DNA of 62,344 bases from an uncultured Caryophanales bacterium (GTDB lineage Bacteria > Bacillota_I > Bacilli_A > RFN20 > CAG-826). The position numbers and the translations under genes were made by a program. Below the pieces are notes generated by a model. It had not been told where the DNA came from. It saw only the letters and a list, made by a program, of their open reading frames with translations, and ran no database searches. The stretch lies in contig CALELS010000018.1 in NCBI GenBank assembly GCA_937902735.1, forward strand, positions 1 to 62,344, written 5' to 3'. Of the stretch, positions 43,792 through 52,910 are shown in pieces (position 1 is the first letter of the stretch; every line of letters starts with the position of its first letter).

Positions 43792-44022
43792 TTGGACTTA
43801 ATAATAGAAAATATAATAAATAATAAAGAAGATATTCGTATGATTAAAAGAAAAATTAAAGAGCATATTATTAATAATCAACAATCTAATAAGTTAATAG
43901 TGTGGAATTTTATATTGTTGACAGGTGGATTTTATTTAATGTATAGAGTAATAAAAGCACATGACGAAAAAATTGATGAATTAGAATGTGAACTAAAAGA
44001 GATAAAATCGAAAGGAGAATAG
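43792..44022 (+). CDS. Small membrane protein, TTG start
   Basis: 76 residues from TTG 43792, preceded by AAAGGAGG. A transmembrane helix (LIVWNFILLTGGFYLMYRVI) lies between charged helices. It ends two bases before the polymerase start. Confidence 0.5.
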   Translation: MDLIIENIINNKEDIRMIKRKIKEHIINNQQSNKLIVWNFILLTGGFYLMYRVIKAHDEKIDELECELKEIKSKGE

Positions 44023-44024
44023 AT

Positions 44025-47000
44025 ATGGTAGATTTTTTAATCATATCGATGCGTTCGACAAAATCAGGCGTTGAAATATATCCCAAATTTCGATTATATC
44101 CAAAATCTCAAGATCTTATGATTAGAGGTGGCGATTTTTATGCTGTGTGGATTGAAGAAAAAGGTCTTTGGTCTACAAATGAAGATGATGCCTTAGCTAT
44201 AATTGATTCAGAATTAAGTAAAAAGTATGATGAATATCATGCTGCACATCCAGAAACACGAATAAATGTATTATATACTTGGGACTCTACTTCTGGATCA
44301 ATTGACTTATGGCATAAATATTGTCAAAGACAAAAAAGAGATTCATTTGAAATGCTAGATGAATCATTGATATTTTCAAATACCAATGTAACAAAAGCAG
44401 ATCATGCTAGTAAGAAATTACCATATCCTCTCGAAAAAGGTAATATTACAGCATATGATAAACTTATATCTACTTTATATGATGAAGAAAATAGACATAA
44501 AATAGAGTGGGCTATAGGTTCTATTGTTACAGGTGATTCTAAATATATTCAAAAATTCATGGTGTTTTATGGAGCAGCAGGTACAGGTAAATCTACGATT
44601 TTAAATATTATTCAAGATTTATTTGATGGATATTATTCTGTATTTGATGCTCGTGCACTTGGTTCATCTAGTAATAGCTTTGCTCTTGAACCATTTAAGT
44701 GTAATCCTCTTGTAGCTATTCAACATGATGGTGATTTATCAAAAATTGAGGATAATACACGATTAAATAGCTTAGTTTCTCATGAATTAATGACTGTAAA
44801 TGAAAAATTTAAATCAACATATTCAAATAGATTTAAATGTTTTCTATTTATGGGTACTAATAAACCAGTAAAAATAACTGATGCCAAGTCTGGTTTAATT
44901 AGAAGATTAATAGATGTTACACCAACTGGAAACAAACTACCAGTATCTGAATACAAACGTTTAGTAAAACAAGTAGCTTTTGAACTAGGGCCTATAGCAT
45001 GGCATTGTAAAGAAGTATATTTGAAAGATCCCGGGTATTATGATAATTACATACCCGTATCTATGATGGGAGCTTCAAATGATTTTTATAATTTTGTATT
45101 TGATTCATATCATATATTTAAAAAAGAAGATGGTGTGTCATTAAAACAAGCATGGGAAATGTATAAAAATTATTGTGATGATGCAAAAGTTGCATATCCT
45201 TGTTCTAAGAGAGTTTTTAAAGAAGAACTAAAGAATTATTTTGAAGATTATAATGATCGATTTAATATGGAAGATGGAACAAGAGCAAGAAGTTATTATA
45301 GTGGTTTTAAAATTTCTATATTTGAAGAAAATAAACAAGAATTAGAACAAAAAGTTTCTAATGATTCTATAGATTTTAAAGAACAGGAGTCTATATTTGA
45401 TAAAGAATGTGCAAATTGTCTAGCACAATATGCATCTTCAAAAGAAACACCTAGTAAAAAATGGGATGATGTTAAAACGACATTAAAAGATATAAAGACA
45501 TCTCGTATACATTATGTTAAAATACCGGAAAATCATATTGTAATAGATTTTGATATTAAAGATGAAAGTGGCAAAAAATCTTTTGAAAAGAATTTAGAAG
45601 CTGCTAGTAAATGGCCAGCTACATACGCTGAATTAAGTAAAAGTGGAGCAGGTATACATTTACATTATATTTTTAATGGAGATGTTACAAGATTAAGTAG
45701 GGTATATGCTGATAGTATAGAGATTAAAGTATTTACGGGAAAGAGTTCGCTTAGAAGAAAATTAACTAAGTGCAACAACTTACCAATTACAGTTATTAGT
45801 TCTGGTTTACCGATGAAAGGAGAAAAAAGTATGGTAAGCGAAAATGTTATAAAAAGTGAGATTGGACTTAGAAAACTTATTGAACGAAATCTCAGAAAAG
45901 AAATTCATCCAGGAACCAAACCTAGTATAGATTTTATATATAAGATATTAGAGGATGCTTACGATAGAGGAATGAAATACGATTTATCAGATATGAAAAA
46001 TGAAATTTATGCTTTTGCTGTAAATAGTACAAATCAATCTGATTATTGTATTAAATTGGTTAACAAAATGCATTTTAAATCCGATGACCCATCAATTCCA
46101 ATTGATAGCAAAGATGAAAAAATTGTATTTTATGATATTGAAGTATTTCCAAACTTATTATTAGTAAATTGGAAATTACAAGGTGAGGGTAATCAAATAG
46201 TTAGAATGATTAATCCGTCATCAAAAGATATTGAAGAATTATTAAGATATCGTTTAGTTGGTTTCAACTGTCGTAGATATGATAATCATTTAATTTATGC
46301 ACGTCTTATGGGATATTCTAATGAACAAATTTATAATTTGTCTCAAAGAATTGTAAATGGAGAAAAGAATGCATTTTTTGGTGAAGCTTATAATTTATCA
46401 TATACTGATATTTATGATTTTGCTTCAGCTGGTAATAAAAAGTCATTAAAGAAACTAGAAATTGAAATGGGTATTCATCATAAAGAATTAGGTTTACCTT
46501 GGGATCAACCAGTGCCAGAAGATAAATGGATTGAAGTTGCTGAATATTGTGATAATGATGTTATTGCAACGGAAGCAGCATGGGATTATTTATCTGCGGA
46601 TTGGTTAGCAAGACAAATTCTAGCAGATTTAGCTGGTATGACGGTTAATGACACTACTAATACTTTAACAACTAGAATTATATTTGGCACAGAAAAGAAA
46701 CCACAATCTAAATTCTTTTATAGAAATTTAGCCGAACCTGTTACAGAATTACCTGCTGATATTTTAAAATTTCTTAAAAAAGCTTGTCCTGAGATGATGA
46801 AACAAAAACATGGAGAAAAAAAGAGTCTTTTACCATATTTTCCAGGTTATACTTTTGAAGGAGGTAAAAGTATATATCGAGGAGAAGAAGTAGGAGAAGG
46901 AGGTTATGTTTATGCTGAGCCTGGTATTCATTGTAATGTTGCTTTATTGGATGTTGCTAGTATGCATCCCCACAGTGATATTGCTGAGTGTTTGTTTGGT

Positions 47001-48032
47001 CCTGATTATACTGAAAAATTTAGGGATATCGTTGAAGGACGTGTTAGTATCAAGCATGAGGACTGGGAAGCAGTTAGTAAAATGTTGGATGGAAAACTTA
47101 CGCCATATATTCAAAAAGTAAAAGATGGTGAAATTACATCTAAAGATTTGGCTAATGCTTTAAAAACAGCAATTAATTCAGTTTATGGATTAACAGCTGC
47201 AAATTTTGATAATCCTTTCCGTGATATTCGTAATAAAGATAATATAGTAGCGAAACGTGGAGCTTTGTTCATGATAGATTTAAAACACGAGGTACAAAAA
47301 AGAGGATTTACTGTCGCACATATTAAGACAGATTCAATAAAAATACCAAATGCTACTCCTGAAATTATACAGTTTGTTATGGATTTTGGAAAGAAATATG
47401 GTTATACTTTTGAACACGAGGCTACGTACGATAGAATGTGTTTAGTCAATGATGCTGTTTATATTTGTAAGTATAAAGATGGCAAAAAAGCAGGAAAATG
47501 GGATGCTACAGGCACACAATTTCAGATTCCATATGTATTCAAAACATTATTTAGTAAAGAACCAATAGAATTTGATGATATGTGCGAAACTAAATCTGTT
47601 ACAACATCTTTATATTTGGATTTTAATGAAAAATTACCAGATGTATCTGCTGAGGAAAAGGAATTACAAAAGTTAGAACAACAATTTAAGAAAGAGCTTA
47701 TATCTGAAGCAGAGTTTAATACTTTAAGTGAGCAACTTAAAAGAAAAATTGCAGAAGGTCATGATTATCAATTTGTTGGACGTGTTGGTAATTTCTGTCC
47801 TATATTACCTGGTCATGGTGGAGGTTTATTGGTCAGAGAAAAGGATGGTAAGTATTATGCGGCAACTGGTTCAAAAGGATTTAGATGGTTGGAATCTGAG
47901 ATGGTTCGTGGTACAAATGAAGAATTTATTGATAGATCTTATTATAATAATTTAGTTGATGATGCAGTTGAAACTATATCTCAGTATGGAGATTTTGAAT
48001 GGTTCGTTTCAGACGATCCATTACCCTCCTAA
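44025..48032 (+). CDS. Helicase - primase - family B DNA polymerase fusion
   Basis: 1335 residues, replication core of the phage. About 160-340: SF3/D5-type helicase with Walker A GAAGTGKST (about 183-191) and FMGTNKPV. About 480-610: archaeo-eukaryotic primase-like part with IDFDIKD (about 507) and SKSGAGIHLHYIF (about 539). From about 698: 3'-5' exonuclease (YDIEVFPN; YCDNDVIATE at about 840), then polymerase motifs A (DVASMHPHS, about 975), B (TAINSVYGLT, about 1049) and C (KTDSIKI, about 1100). The order of domains is read from motifs; the primase call is the least certain. Stops at TAA 48030-48032. Confidence 0.8.
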   Translation: MVDFLIISMRSTKSGVEIYPKFRLYPKSQDLMIRGGDFYAVWIEEKGLWSTNEDDALAIIDSELSKKYDEYHAAHPETRINVLYTWDSTSGSIDLWHKYCQRQKRDSFEMLDESLIFSNTNVTKADHASKKLPYPLEKGNITAYDKLISTLYDEENRHKIEWAIGSIVTGDSKYIQKFMVFYGAAGTGKSTILNIIQDLFDGYYSVFDARALGSSSNSFALEPFKCNPLVAIQHDGDLSKIEDNTRLNSLVSHELMTVNEKFKSTYSNRFKCFLFMGTNKPVKITDAKSGLIRRLIDVTPTGNKLPVSEYKRLVKQVAFELGPIAWHCKEVYLKDPGYYDNYIPVSMMGASNDFYNFVFDSYHIFKKEDGVSLKQAWEMYKNYCDDAKVAYPCSKRVFKEELKNYFEDYNDRFNMEDGTRARSYYSGFKISIFEENKQELEQKVSNDSIDFKEQESIFDKECANCLAQYASSKETPSKKWDDVKTTLKDIKTSRIHYVKIPENHIVIDFDIKDESGKKSFEKNLEAASKWPATYAELSKSGAGIHLHYIFNGDVTRLSRVYADSIEIKVFTGKSSLRRKLTKCNNLPITVISSGLPMKGEKSMVSENVIKSEIGLRKLIERNLRKEIHPGTKPSIDFIYKILEDAYDRGMKYDLSDMKNEIYAFAVNSTNQSDYCIKLVNKMHFKSDDPSIPIDSKDEKIVFYDIEVFPNLLLVNWKLQGEGNQIVRMINPSSKDIEELLRYRLVGFNCRRYDNHLIYARLMGYSNEQIYNLSQRIVNGEKNAFFGEAYNLSYTDIYDFASAGNKKSLKKLEIEMGIHHKELGLPWDQPVPEDKWIEVAEYCDNDVIATEAAWDYLSADWLARQILADLAGMTVNDTTNTLTTRIIFGTEKKPQSKFFYRNLAEPVTELPADILKFLKKACPEMMKQKHGEKKSLLPYFPGYTFEGGKSIYRGEEVGEGGYVYAEPGIHCNVALLDVASMHPHSDIAECLFGPDYTEKFRDIVEGRVSIKHEDWEAVSKMLDGKLTPYIQKVKDGEITSKDLANALKTAINSVYGLTAANFDNPFRDIRNKDNIVAKRGALFMIDLKHEVQKRGFTVAHIKTDSIKIPNATPEIIQFVMDFGKKYGYTFEHEATYDRMCLVNDAVYICKYKDGKKAGKWDATGTQFQIPYVFKTLFSKEPIEFDDMCETKSVTTSLYLDFNEKLPDVSAEEKELQKLEQQFKKELISEAEFNTLSEQLKRKIAEGHDYQFVGRVGNFCPILPGHGGGLLVREKDGKYYAATGSKGFRWLESEMVRGTNEEFIDRSYYNNLVDDAVETISQYGDFEWFVSDDPLPS

Positions 48033-48180
48033 AATAGAGAAGACCATATGGGGTACTTATGAAAAATATCCCCCATGTGGTGATCCTCACACAGTAACGT
48101 GCTGGGAGTGTCCATTATTTGTAGATAATAAATGCAAATCTGGGCATGATTTATCGAAATATGTTTGTCATCATAAATAA
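47986..48180 (+). CDS. Cys-rich frame overlapping polymerase end, possible +1 extension
   Basis: In the +1 frame relative to the polymerase an open frame runs to 48180 and encodes HYPPKIEKTIWGTYEKYPP then CGDPHTVTCWECPLF..KCKSGH...VCHHK, four to six cysteines as in a zinc-binding tail. ATGs at 47956-47986 have no ribosome site, so initiation is doubtful. A +1 shift at CCC TCC TAA (48024-48032) would append it to the polymerase. It may equally reflect a one-base sequence error. Confidence 0.45.
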   Translation: MEILNGSFQTIHYPPKIEKTIWGTYEKYPPCGDPHTVTCWECPLFVDNKCKSGHDLSKYVCHHK

Positions 48181-48208
48181 TTTATATTTTTGAAAGGAGA
48201 ATAATATT

Positions 48209-48685
48209 ATGAAAATTAATTTCACAAGGGATGTTCTTGAAATAGAAGATGCAAGGATAATTTATAGAAATTTTGCAGGTATAGGAAGTAAATATAATAG
48301 GGAAGGAGATAGAAACTTCGCTGTTATAATTCCTGATGAAGAAATTTGTAATGAATTAACAGAACATGGTTGGAATGTAAAAATTAAACCACCTAGAGAA
48401 GAAGGCGAATCGCCATTTATGTATTTACCAGTTAAAGTTAAATTTAATAGTAGAGGGCCAGCAGCTTATGTCAGATCTGGTAAATTAGTTCAAAGATTAA
48501 ATGAAGAAACCATATCAATGTTAGACGAAATTGATATTTATAGTGTTGATATGGATCTTAGACCATATGATTGGGAAGTAAATGGTAAAACTGGAAGAAG
48601 TGCATATTTGCAAGCTATTGATGTTGTACAAAATATTGATAGATTTGGTGCGAGATATGCAGATTCTGATGAGTTAATGAATTAG
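48209..48685 (+). CDS. Putative single-stranded DNA-binding protein
   Basis: 158 residues after GAAAGGAG. Opening LEIEDARIIYRNFAGIGSKYNREGDR, then NFAVIIPDEE, and LPVKVKFNSRGPAAYVRSGK look like an OB-fold SSB of the phage type encoded next to polymerases. It would cover single strands during replication. Confidence 0.6.
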   Translation: MKINFTRDVLEIEDARIIYRNFAGIGSKYNREGDRNFAVIIPDEEICNELTEHGWNVKIKPPREEGESPFMYLPVKVKFNSRGPAAYVRSGKLVQRLNEETISMLDEIDIYSVDMDLRPYDWEVNGKTGRSAYLQAIDVVQNIDRFGARYADSDELMN

Positions 48686-48710
48686 GGTCTTAATAGACCC
48701 TTTTGTTTAT
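48685..48710 (+). terminator. Terminator
   Basis: GGGTCT (48685-48690) pairs with AGACCC (48695-48700), loop TAAT, then TTTTGTTTATATTTTTT. It begins at the stop codon of the SSB-like gene. Confidence 0.75.
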
Positions 48711-48732
48711 ATTTTTTAAAGGAGGTGAAATT

Positions 48733-49047
48733 ATGGATCCATTAGCAAAAGAAACAAATTTAACAGTTGAAGAAATTGAACAATTAGATGAAATCACTTT
48801 AAGAGAAACTGTTGGATTAATGAATAGTGAAGATTATAGAGACAGATTTGTAGCTGAATATTTGCAAACAAGAATAAGATATATGTCTTTGCATAAAATG
48901 TGTATCAGATACGAAGCTGGAACTTTATCATTCACACCTAAATGCTCTTTAGAATTATTGAAAGAGCAAAAATCTTATATGGGAAACTATCTAAGATGTC
49001 TTGAAGTAAGAGCTGAAATTGAAGGTATTACATTACCATGTATTTAA
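48733..49047 (+). CDS. Conserved phage protein
   Basis: 104 residues; start at 48733 after AAAGGAGG. LRETVGLMNSEDYRDRFVAEY, YMSLHKMCIRYEAGTLSFTP, CSLELLKEQKSYMGNYLRCL and EVRAEIEGI form a helical protein I recognise as widespread in Bacillota phage early regions. Function not known to me. Confidence 0.55.
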   Translation: MDPLAKETNLTVEEIEQLDEITLRETVGLMNSEDYRDRFVAEYLQTRIRYMSLHKMCIRYEAGTLSFTPKCSLELLKEQKSYMGNYLRCLEVRAEIEGITLPCI

Positions 49048-49081
49048 AAATTTTGTTTATATTAGAAAGGAGAATAAACAT

Positions 49082-49522
49082 ATGTGGATAAAAAGAAAAG
49101 AATGGGAAGATAAATGTGATTCAAATAAAAAATTATTAAGAGATAAAACGGAGAAAGATCAGATTATAACAAGTTTACACGAGGAGTTAAATAATGCTGA
49201 AAAACATGCTATACAATTAGAAAACGATAGATATAATACTGCACAAATGGCAGGATTATATAAAGAAAGAATGGATGATGTTATAAAACAAAACGATGTT
49301 TTAATGAAATCTAATCAAAAATTAATTGAATGGATTAATAAAATAATAAATGAAGTAGGTATTTATAATGTTGAAGATAGAAGAACTATTACAATACCAA
49401 TATATAGAAATCCGGTTAAAGCTATGTATGGCACATCTGAAGAAATCTCTAATAATTTAAAAGATTTTGTTCAAACAGAAGAAATAATTATACCAGAAAT
49501 AAGATTTGTAAGAATGAAGTAA
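49082..49522 (+). CDS. Coiled-coil protein
   Basis: 146 residues from 49082, leader GAAAGGAGAATAAAC. Residues 10-105 are continuous charged helix with heptads; the end (IPIYRNPVKAMYGTSEEIS...IIIPEIRFVRMK) is beta-like. Function unknown. Confidence 0.45.
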   Translation: MWIKRKEWEDKCDSNKKLLRDKTEKDQIITSLHEELNNAEKHAIQLENDRYNTAQMAGLYKERMDDVIKQNDVLMKSNQKLIEWINKIINEVGIYNVEDRRTITIPIYRNPVKAMYGTSEEISNNLKDFVQTEEIIIPEIRFVRMK

Positions 49523-49538
49523 GGAGGAATTTATATTT

Positions 49539-49679
49539 ATGGCAAATAAAAACAGAAGAAATGAACCTTATCATAAAGTTTATAATAGAAAAATTCTTAG
49601 AAATATGCTAAAACATGCATTAAAAACTAATAAAATTAAAAATGCATGGCATCAATTAAGAGCAGAAGGGAGGATCTAA
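49539..49679 (+). CDS. 46-residue basic protein
   Basis: ATG at 49539 after AAGGAGG. Strongly basic and helical: NRRNEPYHKVYNRKILRNML, then KHALKTNKIKNAWHQLRAEG. Likely binds nucleic acid. Ends three bases before the next start. Confidence 0.5.
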   Translation: MANKNRRNEPYHKVYNRKILRNMLKHALKTNKIKNAWHQLRAEGRI

Positions 49680-49681
49680 AT

Positions 49682-50218
49682 ATGAGTCAAAAGTATGATG
49701 AATATTTAATAGAACATAAAACTAATGTAAAAAATGCTTTTTACTTTTTAAGAGATAAATTACCAGAAATATTTAATATTGACGGTATTAATATTTTAGG
49801 AGATGTTGAACATAACGTTGTATATGCTCATGATATTTCTAAAAATGAACCAGACGAATATGAAGCATATGATAATTATTTTTATGGACATAATAGATCC
49901 TTTGATGTTGTTAATAAATTTAATCAAGCTTGGTTAAAACATATTCATAGAAATCCTCATCATTGGCAACATTGGATATTAATAAATGACGATAAAAAAG
50001 AAGGTGTTATATTATTAGATATGCCTGATGTTTATATTATTGAAATGATATGTGATTGGTGGTCATTTTCTTGGAATAAAGGTAAATTAGATGAAATATT
50101 TAAATGGTATGATGAACATCGTTTATATATTAAGATGAGCGATTATACACGAGGTCGAGTTGAACATATTTTAGATTTGATAAAAGAAAAATTGGATGAG
50201 CCTATCGATGAACAGTAA
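49682..50218 (+). CDS. DUF5662-like protein
   Basis: 178 residues; start at 49682 after GGGAGG. Histidine/aspartate pattern EHKTNVKNAF, YAHDISKNEPDEY, FNQAWLKHIHRNPHHWQHW and EMICDWWSFSW fits the phage family DUF5662, which has an HD-like set of metal-binding residues (H, HD, H, HH). Possibly a metal-dependent phosphohydrolase; inference. Confidence 0.6.
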   Translation: MSQKYDEYLIEHKTNVKNAFYFLRDKLPEIFNIDGINILGDVEHNVVYAHDISKNEPDEYEAYDNYFYGHNRSFDVVNKFNQAWLKHIHRNPHHWQHWILINDDKKEGVILLDMPDVYIIEMICDWWSFSWNKGKLDEIFKWYDEHRLYIKMSDYTRGRVEHILDLIKEKLDEPIDEQ

Positions 50219-51426
50219 ATCTTTTTTATACGATTATCAAATGAAAGCGGTAAACAATATGCGAAATGGTTGTATTCTAAATGGGGGTGTTGGTTCTGGC
50301 AAGTCTAGAACTGCCCTCTATTATTATTTTATAAATCAAGGTGGTAAAATAGATGACACATACGTACCAATTAAACCTAATTCTAAGGATTTATATATCA
50401 TAACTACAGCAAGAAAAAGAGATACTTTGGAATGGGAAGGAGAATTAGCTAACTTCTTAATGTCTACAGACGAACAACAAACTAAGAGATATGGCAATAA
50501 AATCGTAGTAGATTCATGGAATAATATCAAAAAATATGCCCGGAGTTGAAAATTCATTTTTCATTTTTGATGAGCAAAGAGTTATTGGATATGGAGCTTG
50601 GACAAAAGCATTTTTAAAAATAGCTAAAAATAATGAATGGATATTATTATCAGCAACACCTGGGGATACTTGGTCTGATTATATTCCAGTATTTATTGCA
50701 AATGGTTTTTATAAAAATAAGACAGAATTTACTAGGGAGCATATTGTGTTTTCACGTTTCACTAAATATCCAAAAATCGATAGATATGTTAATACCGGCC
50801 GATTGATAAGGTTAAGAAATAGAATTTTAATAGATATGGATTTTAATAGAAAGACTATAGCACATCATGAAGATATTTATACTCTATATGATTTAGAAAA
50901 ATATAAACAAGCAATACGAACTAGATGGGATCCTTATAAGGATGAACCTATGCAACAAGCAAGTAGTTTATGTTATGTTTTAAGACGTATTGTTAATGAG
51001 TCAGATGATAGAGTTGTAAAGCTTCTTGAAATAGCTGAAGAAAAACCAAAGATAATTATATTTTATAATTTTGATTATGAACTTGAACTTTTAAAAAGTT
51101 TAAATTTCTGGGGTAGAGAAATTCGAGAATGGAATGGTCATAAACATCAACCTATACCTTTTAGTGATAGATGGGTATATTTAGTTCAGTATAATGCTGG
51201 GGCTGAAGGTTGGAACTGTATTACAACAGATACAATTATATTTTTTAGTCAGAATTATTCATATAAAATTATGGAACAAGCTTCTGGAAGAATTGACAGA
51301 CTTAATACTCCTTATACTGATTTATATTATTATCATCTAAAAAGTAGAAGCGGTATTGATCTGGCTATTTCAAAAGCATTAAAAGAAAAAAGAAATTTTA
51401 ATGAAACGAGGTGGGTAAAATGGTAA
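50196..51426 (+). CDS. SF2 helicase, joined by CGG +1 shift
   Basis: Walker A GGVGSGKS is at residues 30-37, with TTARKRDTLEWEGEL as motif Ia-like. Straight reading stops at 50549 just after ...NNIKKYARS. CGG is in frame at 50541-50543; +1 reading gives A-GVENSFFIFDEQ (motif II, near residue 125), LLSATP (motif III, near 151), and QASGRIDR (motif VI, near 361), total 409 residues. Neither half has all motifs; together they make a complete superfamily 2 (SNF2/DEAD-like) enzyme. The overlap with the preceding gene is 23 bases. Confidence 0.8.
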
Positions 51427-51692
51427 CAAAAATAATAAAAGATAGTGTACAACACCAAGGTATTGGTGGAAAAAAATTTATAGTAGACGAACAAATAACT
51501 GAAACGTTGTCTAACGAAGAAGTGTGTAGACAATCTATTATGGGTAATATAGCATGTATTAATTTTATCAACAGAAGAAAAGATTTTACTGATATATTAA
51601 CCAACCACTTCGAACATAAATTATATTATGGAAAAGTAGACGGACTAGGTTACATAGTGGCCGAAGACGAATTTAAAGAAGAAGGAGAATAA
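51420..51692 (+). CDS. Small phage protein
   Basis: 90 residues, start 51420 after GAGGTGGG, overlapping the helicase end. EQITETLSNEEVCRQSIMGN, YYGKVDGLGYIVAEDEF. No family recognised; likely co-expressed with the helicase. Confidence 0.4.
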   Translation: MVTKIIKDSVQHQGIGGKKFIVDEQITETLSNEEVCRQSIMGNIACINFINRRKDFTDILTNHFEHKLYYGKVDGLGYIVAEDEFKEEGE

Positions 51693-51698
51693 TAGATA

Positions 51699-51956
51699 AT
51701 GGAAAAATATGATTTTATTAAGTGCATGAATTTGCATAGAAGATTAAAGAAAAGAATAAGAGGTACAGTATTTATAGCATTAGAAGATGGAGTACTTACG
51801 ATAAATATTAACCCTGATAAATGGATTAGAGGGGTTAGATACAGACGAAACATCAATGATATTACTAATAGATTTGATGTTGAAGAAATGGCCCAGGAAA
51901 TAGAATATGATTATGTAAGATTTATTAAAAATAAATTTTTCATAGAAGATGAATAG
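51699..51956 (+). CDS. Small phage protein
   Basis: 85 residues: KCMNLHRRLKKRIRGTVFIA, ININPDKWIRGVRYRRNIND, acidic end. Basic first half suggests nucleic-acid contact. No family recognised. Confidence 0.4.
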   Translation: MEKYDFIKCMNLHRRLKKRIRGTVFIALEDGVLTININPDKWIRGVRYRRNINDITNRFDVEEMAQEIEYDYVRFIKNKFFIEDE

Positions 51957-51968
51957 GAGGTAATAAAA

Positions 51969-52106
51969 ATGAAAGGAACTATAAAATTATCATTTAGTAG
52001 TATTAAATTAGGATTTGGATTTTATATCGGGTACACAATAGCCCAAGCTTTAGATAAACAATTAGGTCAAATTTACAAAAGAGTTAAAGAACAAATTACA
52101 AAATAA
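51969..52106 (+). CDS. 45-residue protein
   Basis: ATG at 51969 after TAGGAGG. SFSSIKLGFGFYIGYTIAQA is amphipathic to hydrophobic, followed by LDKQLGQIYKRVKEQ. Possibly membrane-peripheral. Function unknown. Confidence 0.45.
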   Translation: MKGTIKLSFSSIKLGFGFYIGYTIAQALDKQLGQIYKRVKEQITK

Positions 52107-52145
52107 AATCATATAAATTATATTTTAAGAAAGGAGATTATGCAA

Positions 52146-52313
52146 ATGGAATACATTGATAAAATCGTAGATTTTCATAAGTATTGTCGTTTATGCGAGC
52201 ACGAAAAAGAAAGTGAAGACAAAGATCCTTGTCATACTTGTTTATCAAACCCGACTAATATTCATTCAGCAAAACCTATAAATTTTAAAGAAAAAATAAT
52301 AAAGAAAGGTTAA
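52146..52313 (+). CDS. Small four-cysteine protein
   Basis: 55 residues from 52146 (an ATG at 52140 is also in frame, closer to AAGGAG). KYCRLCEHEK and DPCHTCLSNP form a probable zinc knuckle. Similar small zinc proteins are frequent in phage early regions. Confidence 0.5.
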   Translation: MEYIDKIVDFHKYCRLCEHEKESEDKDPCHTCLSNPTNIHSAKPINFKEKIIKKG

Positions 52314-52326
52314 ATGGTAAATAATT

Positions 52327-52857
52327 ATGACAAATGAAGAAATGTTTAATGATAATATTAAGCTTGCTTATAGCATAGCACATAAATATCAGATTAATTA
52401 TCCAAATGAGTATGAAGATATTTTGCAATGTGCTTTTATAGGATTATGGAAAGCAATTAGTATATTTGATTATGAACATAAATTAAGCACTATAGCATAT
52501 ACAATAATGTCTAATGAAATTAATTATTATTTACGTAAGTATAGAAAAAATCAGACATTAACTTGTGCTATAAGTTTAGATGAGGTCATATTTAAGAACA
52601 ATGATAGAGATGAATTGACATTCGGTGATATTCTTAAAGATGATCGTGATATGATAGATGATGTTCTATATAATATTGATGTTGAGAATAGCATGAATAG
52701 AATGTTTTTAACTGAAAAAGAAAAAGATGTTGTGCGAATGAGAATGGATGAAAAAACACAAAAATATATTGCAAAACAAATGGGACTATCTCAATGTCAA
52801 ATTTCTAGAATACAGAAAAAAGTAAGAGACAGACTAATTAATTTAATTAATCGGTGA
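52327..52857 (+). CDS. Sigma-70-family factor, CGG before the stop
   Basis: 176 residues. Region 2 (residues about 12-70): IKLAYSIAHKYQINYPNEYE, DILQCAFIGLWKAISIFDYE, LSTIAYTIMSNEI. Region 4 (about 125-172): FLTEKEKDVVRMRMDEKTQK, YIAKQMGLSQCQISRIQKKV. It would direct RNA polymerase to phage promoters, perhaps the TTCGCG set. The last sense codon is CGG (52852-52854), directly before TGA; a +1 shift would add GDENDISILPKLRN and end at 52897, 13 bases before the next start, giving the compact spacing typical here. Confidence 0.8.
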   Translation: MTNEEMFNDNIKLAYSIAHKYQINYPNEYEDILQCAFIGLWKAISIFDYEHKLSTIAYTIMSNEINYYLRKYRKNQTLTCAISLDEVIFKNNDRDELTFGDILKDDRDMIDDVLYNIDVENSMNRMFLTEKEKDVVRMRMDEKTQKYIAKQMGLSQCQISRIQKKVRDRLINLINR

Positions 52858-52910
52858 TGAGAATGATATTTCTATATTGCCTAAACTAAGAAATTAAAGG
52901 AGGTAAAAAT

